From an uncultured Ruminococcus sp. (GTDB lineage Bacteria; Bacillota; Clostridia; Oscillospirales; Ruminococcaceae), in the NCBI GenBank assembly GCA_947174965.1, contig CAMWKY010000016.1, positions 1-16,073 on the forward strand: a stretch of 16,073 nucleotides of DNA, written 5' to 3'. The notes below the pieces were generated by a model. The model was given only the letters and a program-made list of their open reading frames with translations, did no database searches and had not been told where the DNA came from. The translations under genes and the position numbers were made by a program. Within the stretch, counting starts at the first letter, position 1. The number at the start of each line of letters is the position of its first letter. Positions 1 to 7,051 of the stretch are shown piece after piece.

Positions 1-24
1 ATAATGTGCAGATTTATCTGCTGT
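1..24 (+). promoter_or_regulatory. Possible promoter edge and palindrome before pgi
   Basis: The window opens with ATAAT, which could be the last five bases of a TATAAT -10 box whose first base lies outside. It is followed by the perfect palindrome GCAGATTTATCTGC type at 8-21 (two 6-nt arms separated by TT). If the -10 is real, the palindrome sits on the transcription start and could be an operator or a short 5' hairpin of the pgi message. The -35 region is not visible, so this is a weak call. Confidence 0.25.
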
Positions 25-43
25 ATTTATGGAGGTTTTTTTA

Positions 44-1378
44 ATGTCACTGAAACTTAATACAAACTATCTGAATGACTTTATTAATGCTGATGAACTC
101 GCTGGTATAAAACCGCAGGTTGAAGCAGCTGTAAAATCACTTCATGAAAAAACAGGTCTCGGAAATGATTTTCTCGGCTGGGTTAATCTTCCTACTGACT
201 ACGATAAGGAAGAATTTGCAAGAATAAAGGCTGCTGCTGAAAAAATAAAGAAAAATTCTGATATTCTTATTGTTATCGGAATAGGCGGTTCATATCTTAG
301 TGCAAGAGCTGCAATTGAACTTCTTAAATCTACTCTTTATAACAATGTGAAAAAGGATACACCTGATATTTATTATGTCGGCAACAGCATCAACCCTACA
401 TATCTTAATACTGTTATTGAACTTTGCAAGGACAAGGATTTTTCTGTAAACGTAATTTCAAAGTCAGGTACAACAACAGAGCCGGCACTTGCTTTCCGTA
501 TATTTAAGAAAATGGTTGAGGATAAATACGGCAAGGAAGAAGCTAAAAACCGTATCTTTGCTACAACAGACAAAGCAAGAGGTACACTCAAGAGTCTTTC
601 AGATACAGAGGGCTATGAAACATTTGTTATTCCTGATGATGTCGGCGGACGTTTCTCTGTTCTTACAGCTGTAGGACTTCTCCCGATTGCTGTAGCTGGT
701 TGTGATATTGATGCACTTATGAAAGGTGCTGCAAAGGCACAGGCTGATTATTGTGCAGATTTTGACAACAATGACTGCTATAAATATGCTGCTATCAGAA
801 ATATCCTCTACAGAAAAGGCAAGTCAGTTGAAATGCTCGTTTCATATGACCCTAACTTTGTTATGATGTCTGAATGGTATAAACAGCTTTTCGGTGAGAG
901 CGAAGGAAAGGACAACAAGGGTATTTTCCCGTCAGCAGTTACTTTCTCAACAGACTTACACTCAATGGGTCAGTATATTCAGGACGGCGCAAGAATTATG
1001 TTTGAAACTGTTGTTGACATAAAGAATCCGAAGACAGACCTTTTCCTTGAAACAGATGCAGAAAATCTTGATGGACTTAACTTCCTCACAAATCAGAATA
1101 TGTCCGTTGTAAACCGCAAGGCTTTTGAAGGAACTGTTCTTGCACATACAGAGGGCGGTGTTCCTAACATTATCCTTGAACTTGACGACACAACAGAAGA
1201 AAGCGTCGGCTACATGATTTACTTCTTTGAAAAGGCTTGTGCTGTTTCGGGCTATGTTCTTGGTGTAAACCCATTCAATCAGCCAGGTGTTGAGAGTTAT
1301 AAGTCAAATATGTTTGCACTTCTCGGCAAACCAGGTTATGAGGGTGCAAAGGCTGAACTTGAAGCAAAACTCGGTTAA
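44..1378 (+). CDS. pgi: Glucose-6-phosphate isomerase
   Basis: Cytoplasmic enzyme interconverting glucose-6-phosphate and fructose-6-phosphate in glycolysis and gluconeogenesis. The 444-residue product matches the usual length of the shorter Gram-positive form. The N-terminal sugar isomerase (SIS) fold shows VIGIGGSY at 77-84 and SKSGTTTEP at 139-147, the phosphosugar-binding loop. GESEGKD (284-290) carries the expected catalytic glutamate, and [12 protein letters not shown] and [10 protein letters not shown] (from 415) are typical of the family. I chose the start at 44 because a GGAGG Shine-Dalgarno site lies 8 nt upstream at 31-35; an in-frame ATG at 29 overlaps that site and would add only five residues. 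No defect is visible. It is followed after 63 nt by a small P-loop gene on the same strand. Confidence 0.97.
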   Translation: MSLKLNTNYLNDFINADELAGIKPQVEAAVKSLHEKTGLGNDFLGWVNLPTDYDKEEFARIKAAAEKIKKNSDILIVIGIGGSYLSARAAIELLKSTLYNNVKKDTPDIYYVGNSINPTYLNTVIELCKDKDFSVNVISKSGTTTEPALAFRIFKKMVEDKYGKEEAKNRIFATTDKARGTLKSLSDTEGYETFVIPDDVGGRFSVLTAVGLLPIAVAGCDIDALMKGAAKAQADYCADFDNNDCYKYAAIRNILYRKGKSVEMLVSYDPNFVMMSEWYKQLFGESEGKDNKGIFPSAVTFSTDLHSMGQYIQDGARIMFETVVDIKNPKTDLFLETDAENLDGLNFLTNQNMSVVNRKAFEGTVLAHTEGGVPNIILELDDTTEESVGYMIYFFEKACAVSGYVLGVNPFNQPGVESYKSNMFALLGKPGYEGAKAELEAKLG

Positions 1379-1407
1379 TCCGATTTGCAATAAATTAACA
1401 AATAATA

Positions 1408-1433
1408 CTGTCTTTATTAAAGACAGAAAGGAG
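1408..1433 (+). promoter_or_regulatory. Hairpin next to the ribosome binding site of the P-loop gene
   Basis: An 8-bp perfect hairpin, arms 1408-1415 and 1419-1426 with a 3-nt loop, ends one base before the Shine-Dalgarno sequence AAAGGAG (1427-1433). There is no T-tract after it, so it does not look like a terminator. It could protect a processed 3' or 5' end, or tune initiation of the gene at 1442. Function is inference. Confidence 0.4.
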
Positions 1434-1441
1434 AAAAAATA

Positions 1442-1849
1442 ATGATTAAGCTTATTCCGGGTAAAAAGGGTACAGGCAAAACAAAGATTCTTATTGACCA
1501 TATCAATGAGGCTTCAAAGTCCTCAAACGGTAGTGTTGTATGTGTTGAAAAAGGTTCAACTGTAAGATATTCTATCAGCCGTAAAGTAAGATGGTGCGAT
1601 ACAGAGTATTATAAAGTTGAGGGATATGACGCATTTTATGGCTTTATTGCTGGACTTCTCGCAAGCAACTATGATATTACTGACATCTATGTTGACGGCA
1701 TCTTCAAAATCGGTGGCAGAGATTACAATGCTTTCGGTGAAATGCTTGAAAAATTAGACAAGCTTACAGCAGACGACTCTACTGTTACATTCACTGTTTC
1801 TGCTGATGTCAGCGAACTTACAGAAAACGTAAAACAGTTTATCAAGTAA
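1442..1849 (+). CDS. Small P-loop (Walker A) protein, unknown function
   Basis: A 135-residue protein starting with MIKLIPGKKGTGKT. The segment GKKGTGKT at 7-14 is a clear Walker A nucleotide-binding loop, so ATP or GTP binding is expected. The hydrophobic strand ending in an acidic residue around ITDIYVDG could serve as Walker B. The protein is much shorter than most complete P-loop ATPases, has no signal peptide or membrane segment, and shows no extra domain. The start at 1442 is supported by AAAGGAG 8 nt upstream. It sits between pgi and the promoter of the DUF177-rpmF unit and may be cotranscribed with pgi. I do not recognise a named family beyond generic clostridial ATP-binding proteins, so no role is assigned. 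Confidence 0.8.
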   Translation: MIKLIPGKKGTGKTKILIDHINEASKSSNGSVVCVEKGSTVRYSISRKVRWCDTEYYKVEGYDAFYGFIAGLLASNYDITDIYVDGIFKIGGRDYNAFGEMLEKLDKLTADDSTVTFTVSADVSELTENVKQFIK

Positions 1850-1875
1850 TTTTTTGAAAAATTCTCAATTAGCTA

Positions 1876-1904
1876 TTGACATATCAAGTCAATTGGTGTA
1901 TAAT
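1876..1904 (+). promoter_or_regulatory. Consensus sigma-A promoter for DUF177-rpmF
   Basis: TTGACA at 1876-1881 and TATAAT at 1899-1904 are separated by exactly 17 bp, a perfect housekeeping promoter. Transcription should start near 1911, giving a leader of about 30 nt before the ATG at 1940. The -35 box lies inside an inverted repeat, ATTGAC (1875-1880) and GTCAAT (1888-1893), which could be an operator or chance. It probably drives the DUF177 and rpmF genes up to the terminator at 2632-2664. Confidence 0.88.
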
Positions 1905-1939
1905 TAGGATTGTAATGCTCTTAAAGGAAATTTTTTGTT

Positions 1940-2395
1940 ATGAAGATTAATTTAAAACAACTTTTCAGTATCACGGGGGAGTCTAAAGATATTGATTATA
2001 AAATTGAAGTGGACGAGCTTTCGGAAATCAAAGGCTGTATTTTCAGTACGCCTGTTTCTGTAAAAGGCAGAATCTATAACAAAGCGGACGTTGTATATTT
2101 GAAATTTTCGCTTGATTTTGCTATGCTTATAACCTGTGACAGATGCTTGAAAGAAATGATGAGAGATTATCATTTTGACTGCGAGCATATTGTTGTTCCT
2201 TATGTCAGCGGTGATAATGATGAATATATCGTTGCAGACGGTGAGAGCATTGAACTGAATGAAATTGCAGTGACTGATTTGCTTTTGCAGTTACCCACAA
2301 AAAATCTCTGCAAAGACGACTGTAAGGGATTGTGTATGGTTTGTGGCTGTGATTTAAACGAATCAACCTGCGAACATCAAACATCTGAGTTGTGA
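1940..2395 (+). CDS. DUF177 / YceD-family protein, linked to 23S rRNA and L32
   Basis: The 151-residue product has the DUF177 hallmarks: a central TCDRCL motif (Cys66, Cys69) and a Cys-rich C-terminus with Cys124, Cys128, Cys132, Cys135 and Cys137 in the pattern CKGLCMVCGCDLN, ending near Cys144. Family members (YceD in bacteria, DCL in plants) are nearly always encoded directly upstream of rpmF and are implicated in 23S rRNA accumulation; the exact reaction is not known. The cysteine cluster suggests zinc binding, which is inference. The start at 1940 has AAAGGAA about 10 nt upstream and follows a perfect promoter. rpmF begins 26 nt after its stop, which supports the assignment. Confidence 0.9.
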   Translation: MKINLKQLFSITGESKDIDYKIEVDELSEIKGCIFSTPVSVKGRIYNKADVVYLKFSLDFAMLITCDRCLKEMMRDYHFDCEHIVVPYVSGDNDEYIVADGESIELNEIAVTDLLLQLPTKNLCKDDCKGLCMVCGCDLNESTCEHQTSEL

Positions 2396-2421
2396 AACTC
2401 GTTAATTAAGGAGGTGCAAAA

Positions 2422-2607
2422 ATGGCTGTACCAAAGAGAAAAACTTCCAAAGCAAGACGTGACAAAAGACGTTCATCTGTATGGAAGCTTGATACACCCG
2501 CAATGTCCAAATGCGATAACTGCGGTGCTTTCAAAGCTCCGCATAAGGTTTGCAAGAACTGCGGATTCTATAAGGGCGTAAAGGTTCTTAACCTCGACGC
2601 TGAATAA
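2422..2607 (+). CDS. rpmF: 50S ribosomal protein L32
   Basis: A 61-residue, strongly basic protein beginning MAVPKRKTSKARRDKRR, the standard L32 N-terminus. It carries a four-cysteine zinc ribbon (Cys31, Cys34, Cys44, Cys47; CDNC and CKNC), so this is the zinc-binding form of L32. L32 is a structural protein of the large ribosomal subunit. A near-perfect Shine-Dalgarno sequence AAGGAGGTG (2408-2416) lies 5 nt before the ATG. It is the second gene of the DUF177-rpmF unit and is followed by a strong terminator. Confidence 0.98.
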   Translation: MAVPKRKTSKARRDKRRSSVWKLDTPAMSKCDNCGAFKAPHKVCKNCGFYKGVKVLNLDAE

Positions 2608-2631
2608 TCGGCTGATTTCCGATACATGAGG

Positions 2632-2664
2632 AGGAGAGGAGGTTATAACTTTCTCTCCTTTTTA
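2632..2664 (+). terminator. Rho-independent terminator after rpmF
   Basis: The arms 2632-2643 and 2648-2659 form a 12-bp stem, including two or three G-U pairs, closed by a 4-nt loop. The outer part AGGAGAG/CTCTCCT is GC-containing. It is followed directly by a run of T (2659-2663). It ends the DUF177-rpmF transcript just before the next gene's ribosome binding site at 2672-2676. Confidence 0.85.
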
Positions 2665-2682
2665 TTATTATAGGAGTAGAAT

Positions 2683-3981
2683 ATGATTAAAATAAAAAGT
2701 GTTGCAACAGGTTCTCCTGCTTTTATAGTCGGAATTAGAGAGGGCGATTTGCTGGCAGAAATCAACGGACACGAAATAAAAGACGTTATCGACTATATGT
2801 ACTATGCAAGTGATGAAAATTTAATACTTGAAATTATCAGAAACGGTGAAAAACTCACTTTCAGCATTGAAAAAGACGAATACGACGATTTAGGCATAGA
2901 ATCAGATACTTTTCTTATGGATAAGAAACAAAGATGCAGTAATAAGTGCGTTTTCTGTTTTATCGACCAGATGCCCCCGAATATGCGTGAAACACTTTAT
3001 TTCAAAGATGATGATGCAAGACTTTCTTTTCTACAGGGAAATTATGTTACACTGACAAATCTTGAACAGGCAGATATTGACAGAATAATCGAAATGAAAC
3101 TGAATATCAATGTATCAGTCCATACGACAAATCCTGAACTGCGTGTGAAGATGATGAAAAATAAATTTGCAGGCGAAAAACTTAAATATCTTAAACAGAT
3201 GACAGACGGCGGTATCAGGCTTAATTGTCAGATAGTCTGCTGTCCTGACTTGAACGACGACAGCGAACTTGAACGCACACTTACTGATTTAGGAAATCTT
3301 ATGCCGAATATTGACAGTATTGCTGTTGTCCCTGTCGGAGTTACAAAATACCGTGAGGGGCTTTATCCGCTGACTTGTTTTGACAAAGACGGCGCAGGGA
3401 AAACTATTGACATTATCGAATCATATCAGAATATTTTCCGTGAAAAGTATGGCAGACGTGTAGTATTTCCGTCGGACGAATTTTTTATTACCGCAAAACG
3501 TGAGTTGCCTGAAGCTGAATATTATGAAGATTATCCACAGTACGAAAACGGCGTGGGAATGATTCGTTCGCTTATTGATGAGTTTACAGATGCACTTGAA
3601 TCGGCTGAATATACGGGCGGTGAACGTCATATATCAATGGCAACAGGCTATATCGCCTATGAAACTATGTGCAGACTTGCAAAAATGGCAGAAGATAAAT
3701 TTCCGGAGCTGAAATGCGATGTATATCGTATACGCAACGATTTTTTCGGTGAGACTATTACCGTAACAGGACTTATTACAGCGCAGGATTTAATTGCACA
3801 GCTTAAAGGAAAAAATATTGGCAGTGAGTTGCTTATATCGTCATCAATGCTTATGCGTGACAGTGAAATTTTTCTTGATGATTTGACAGTGACGGACGTT
3901 GAAAATGAACTGAATGTAAAAATAAGAAGCACGGATAATGACGGATATGGACTTCTTGATACTATTATCGGAATAAATTAA
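2683..3981 (+). CDS. DUF512 radical SAM protein with N-terminal PDZ domain
   Basis: The 432-residue protein has an N-terminal PDZ-like segment (about 1-65; SPAFIVGIREGDLLAEINGH). A CX3CX2C motif follows (Cys85, Cys89, Cys92; CSNKCVFC), which would bind a [4Fe-4S] cluster as in radical SAM enzymes. The rest matches the DUF512 / TIGR03279-type family in layout (FIDQMPPNMRETLYFKDDD, then LSFLQGNYVTLTN). The substrate is not known. Members are often encoded next to der in Clostridia, as here (26 nt before der), so a link to ribosome or GTPase biology is possible but unproven. The start at 2683 has AGGAG 6 nt upstream. No separate promoter is obvious between the preceding terminator and this gene, so the start of this long transcript is unclear. 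Confidence 0.92.
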   Translation: MIKIKSVATGSPAFIVGIREGDLLAEINGHEIKDVIDYMYYASDENLILEIIRNGEKLTFSIEKDEYDDLGIESDTFLMDKKQRCSNKCVFCFIDQMPPNMRETLYFKDDDARLSFLQGNYVTLTNLEQADIDRIIEMKLNINVSVHTTNPELRVKMMKNKFAGEKLKYLKQMTDGGIRLNCQIVCCPDLNDDSELERTLTDLGNLMPNIDSIAVVPVGVTKYREGLYPLTCFDKDGAGKTIDIIESYQNIFREKYGRRVVFPSDEFFITAKRELPEAEYYEDYPQYENGVGMIRSLIDEFTDALESAEYTGGERHISMATGYIAYETMCRLAKMAEDKFPELKCDVYRIRNDFFGETITVTGLITAQDLIAQLKGKNIGSELLISSSMLMRDSEIFLDDLTVTDVENELNVKIRSTDNDGYGLLDTIIGIN

Positions 3982-4007
3982 AATATATAATGAGAGGAGA
4001 ATCTAAA

Positions 4008-5336
4008 ATGGCATTACCAATAGTTGCGGTTGTGGGTCGTCCAAACGTGGGCAAATCCACACTTTTCAATAAACTTATCGGGCAAAGACTGTCTATTGTT
4101 GAAGATACACCGGGTGTTACAAGAGACAGAATCTATTCTAAATGCGAATGGCGTGGCAAAGAGTTTATGGTTGTCGATACGGGCGGTATCGAGCCTGATA
4201 GTGATGATGTTATTCTTTCGCAGATGCGCAGACAGTCTGAACTTGCTATAGAAAAAGCTGATGTAATAATTCTTGTGACTGATATAAGATGTGGTGTTAC
4301 TGCTGATGACTATGCGGTTGCAGATATGTTGCAGAAAAGCGGAAAACCGGTTATATTATGTGTAAATAAGGTTGACAGTCTCGGCGAACCGCCTCTTGAA
4401 CTCTATGAGTTCTATAATCTCGGACTTGGCGACCCTTACCCTGTTTCGTCCGTACATGGTCACGGCACAGGTGATATGCTTGACGAAGTTTACAAGTATC
4501 TCCCGAACGGTGAGGAGCAGAAATATGATGATGATTATATAAAAGTTGCTGTAATCGGCAAGCCAAATGCGGGCAAATCGTCACTTATCAATAAAATTGC
4601 AGGCGAGGAGCGTGTAATTGTCTCTGATATTGCAGGAACTACACGAGATTCAACAGATACTGTAATCGAAAATGAATACGGCAAGTTTGTATTTATAGAT
4701 ACAGCAGGCATACGCAAAAAATCAAAAGTCACCGAAAAAGTGGAGCATTTCAGTGTACTGCGTGCATATATGGCGGTAGACCGTGCAGATGTATGTGTAA
4801 TAATGCTTGATGCTACAGAGGGATTTACTGAACAGGACTCAAAAGTTGCAGGATATGCACATGAACAGGGAAAAGCTTGTGTTGTTGCAGTCAATAAGTG
4901 GGATTTGATTGAAAAAAATGACAGGACTATGCAGGAGTTCCGCACAAAGCTTGAAAATGATTTCAGCTTTATGTCGTATGTTCCGTTTGTGTTCATATCT
5001 GCAAAAACAGGACAGAGAATAGACAAGCTGTATGAGCTGATTAAATATACAAACGAACAGAACAGTATGAGAATATCAACAGGAATGTTAAATGATGTTC
5101 TTGCATATGCTACTACAAGAGTACAGCCACCATCAGACAAAGGCAGACGACTTAAAATTTACTATATGACACAACCGTCAACAAAACCGCCTACTTTTGT
5201 AACTTTTGTAAATAAAGCTGATTTATTCCATTTCTCTTACAAAAGATACATCGAAAATCAGATTCGCTCAACATTCGGACTTGAGGGAACATCTGTACGT
5301 TTTATTGTACGTGAAAGAGGAGGGAATGATAAATAA
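4008..5336 (+). CDS. der: Ribosome biogenesis GTPase Der (EngA)
   Basis: A double-GTPase protein needed for assembly of the 50S ribosomal subunit. The 442-residue product has two G domains in tandem. The first has GRPNVGKS (10-17), DTPGVTRD, DTGG (57-60) and NKVD (120-123). The second has GKPNAGKS (184-191), IAGTTRDS, DTAG (231-234) and NKWD (296-299). The C-terminal third is the KH-like RNA-binding domain. Length is normal for the family. The start at 4008 is preceded by AGAGGAG (3993-3999) at 8 nt; an in-frame ATG at 3990 overlaps that site and is unlikely. Its stop overlaps the start of plsY by one base, suggesting translational coupling. Confidence 0.98.
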   Translation: MALPIVAVVGRPNVGKSTLFNKLIGQRLSIVEDTPGVTRDRIYSKCEWRGKEFMVVDTGGIEPDSDDVILSQMRRQSELAIEKADVIILVTDIRCGVTADDYAVADMLQKSGKPVILCVNKVDSLGEPPLELYEFYNLGLGDPYPVSSVHGHGTGDMLDEVYKYLPNGEEQKYDDDYIKVAVIGKPNAGKSSLINKIAGEERVIVSDIAGTTRDSTDTVIENEYGKFVFIDTAGIRKKSKVTEKVEHFSVLRAYMAVDRADVCVIMLDATEGFTEQDSKVAGYAHEQGKACVVAVNKWDLIEKNDRTMQEFRTKLENDFSFMSYVPFVFISAKTGQRIDKLYELIKYTNEQNSMRISTGMLNDVLAYATTRVQPPSDKGRRLKIYYMTQPSTKPPTFVTFVNKADLFHFSYKRYIENQIRSTFGLEGTSVRFIVRERGGNDK

Positions 5337-6007
5337 TGAAAATTTTACTTGCAATTTTACTTTCGGTTTTACTGGGTTATTTTCTGGGAAGTCTCAATTT
5401 TGCTATAATTGTTGTCAGGCTTATGAAAGGCAAGGACATTCGCACAATGGGAAGCAAAAATGCAGGACTTACAAATACATTGCGCTGTTGTGGAAAATCA
5501 TGTGCTTTGCTTACACTTATAGGCGATTTAGGAAAAGGTGTTCTCGCTGTGTGGCTTTCAAGACTTATTGCACTTAAACTTGAAGCAGGCATACAGCCTG
5601 ACAATGACGTGCTTTATATAGGATTTATTGCTGGATTCTTTGCAATTATCGGGCATATTTATCCTATATATTACAATTTCAAAGGCGGAAAAGGTGTTCT
5701 TGTCGGAGTTTCGGCATTTCTTATAATTGAGCCACGAGTTTTCCTTGCATTGATTATTATTTTTGCTGTTATGCTTGCACTGTCGAAATATGTTTCGCTT
5801 GCATCAATCATAGCAACAGCTTATTGTCCGCTTGCAATATTCCTCATGTCGCTTATTGTTGACAATAATACATTTATAAGAAGTATTATCTATACACTTA
5901 TGAGTATTCCAATGGCAATAGTTATAATATATATGCATCGCAGTAATATTGAACGTCTCAAAAATGGAACAGAATCAAAGTTTACATTTAAATCAAAAGC
6001 AAAATAG
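5336..6007 (+). CDS. plsY: Glycerol-3-phosphate acyltransferase PlsY
   Basis: Integral membrane enzyme that transfers an acyl group from acyl-phosphate to glycerol-3-phosphate, making lysophosphatidic acid. The 223-residue protein has several hydrophobic helices and the conserved cytoplasmic loops: GSKNAGLTN (39-47), GHIYPIYYNFKGGKG (106-120) and HRSNIERLKNGTE (201-213). The start overlaps the der stop codon as TAATG, with AGAGGAGGG about 11 nt upstream. The next gene, gpsA, makes its substrate glycerol-3-phosphate, so the pair forms a short glycerolipid module. PlsY normally works with PlsX, which is not in the window. Confidence 0.96.
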   Translation: MKILLAILLSVLLGYFLGSLNFAIIVVRLMKGKDIRTMGSKNAGLTNTLRCCGKSCALLTLIGDLGKGVLAVWLSRLIALKLEAGIQPDNDVLYIGFIAGFFAIIGHIYPIYYNFKGGKGVLVGVSAFLIIEPRVFLALIIIFAVMLALSKYVSLASIIATAYCPLAIFLMSLIVDNNTFIRSIIYTLMSIPMAIVIIYMHRSNIERLKNGTESKFTFKSKAK

Positions 6008-6028
6008 TGACATAAGGAGGGGTATTCA

Positions 6029-7030
6029 ATGGCTGATATTGTTATTCTCGGTTCAGGCGGTTTCGGATTGAGTCTGGCGGTTTCCGCATCAAAAAAAGGC
6101 AGACACAATATAACAGTATGGTCTAAATTTCAGCAGGAAATTGACGATATAAAGGCAAACGGTGAACATATACAAAAACTTCCCGGAGTTAAAATTCCGG
6201 CTGAAATCAATCTTACAAGTGATATTTCATGTGTAAAGGGCTGTGATATTCTTATTCTTGGTATTCCGTCAAGCTTTGCACGTTCAGTCGCTCAGCTTGC
6301 AAAGCCTTATGTTGATGATAATATGGTTATTGTCAATACGGGTAAAGGAATAGAGGAGGGCAGTTTAAAACTGTTAAGCGAGGTTATAACAGAGGAACTT
6401 AATACAAAAAAACTTGTTGTACTTTCTGGTCCGTCTCATGCGGAAGAAGTTGCAAGGAGTATTCCTACTACAATGGTAGCAGCTTCATATAACAGGGAAT
6501 CGGCAAAGTATATTCAGGAACAGCTTGGAAGCAGTACATTGAGAATTTACCTTAATGATGATGTAAAGGGCTGTGAAATTGGCGGAGCATTGAAAAATAT
6601 CATTGCACTTTGCTGCGGAATATGTGACGGCATGGGCGGAGGTGATAACACTAAGGCTGCGCTCATGACAAGAGGAATCCATGAAATTGCACGTCTTGGA
6701 TTAGCGGTAGGTGCAAAGCATCTTACTTTTTCGGGACTTACAGGCATAGGCGATTTGATAGTGACTTGTACAAGTGTTCACAGCAGAAATGCAAGGGCAG
6801 GAAAGTTAATCGGTCAGGGCATGAAGCCTGAAGATGCAGTTAAACAAGTCGGAACGGTTGAGGGATATTGCTGTTGCAGTGCAACTTATGAACTTGCAAA
6901 AAAACTGGGAGTTGAAATGCCTATTACGGAACAGCTCAATAAAGTGCTTTTTCATGACGGAGATGCTCAGGAGGCACTTACATCACTTATGAGCCGTCCT
7001 ATGATTTATGAGCAGGAAGAACTTAACTAA
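6029..7030 (+). CDS. gpsA: NAD(P)-dependent glycerol-3-phosphate dehydrogenase
   Basis: Soluble enzyme reducing dihydroxyacetone phosphate to sn-glycerol-3-phosphate for phospholipid synthesis. The 333 residues fit the family length. The N-terminal Rossmann fold has GSGGFG (8-13). NTGKGIE includes Lys106 and SGPSHAEE lies at 133-140. GGALKN carries the expected catalytic Lys189, and GIGD (239-242) and VEGYCCCSATYELA follow in the helical domain. A strong ribosome binding site AAGGAGGGG sits just before the ATG. The gene follows plsY by 21 nt and precedes an asparagine-synthase-like gene by 21 nt. Confidence 0.97.
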   Translation: MADIVILGSGGFGLSLAVSASKKGRHNITVWSKFQQEIDDIKANGEHIQKLPGVKIPAEINLTSDISCVKGCDILILGIPSSFARSVAQLAKPYVDDNMVIVNTGKGIEEGSLKLLSEVITEELNTKKLVVLSGPSHAEEVARSIPTTMVAASYNRESAKYIQEQLGSSTLRIYLNDDVKGCEIGGALKNIIALCCGICDGMGGGDNTKAALMTRGIHEIARLGLAVGAKHLTFSGLTGIGDLIVTCTSVHSRNARAGKLIGQGMKPEDAVKQVGTVEGYCCCSATYELAKKLGVEMPITEQLNKVLFHDGDAQEALTSLMSRPMIYEQEELN

Positions 7031-7051
7031 TTTTATGAGGTGATTTTTATT

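Noticed and set aside
1848..1863. AT-only hairpin after the P-loop gene as terminator
   Set aside because: AATTTTT/AAAAATT has no GC pairs and no following T-tract, so it is too weak to call.
3990..4007. Upstream start for Der
   Set aside because: The ATG at 3990 overlaps the Shine-Dalgarno sequence that serves the ATG at 4008, and the product from 4008 begins with the usual Der N-terminus.
4535..5140. Minus-strand open frame of 201 codons inside der
   Set aside because: It is the antisense shadow of der, which has complete GTPase motifs; no ribosome binding site or family features.
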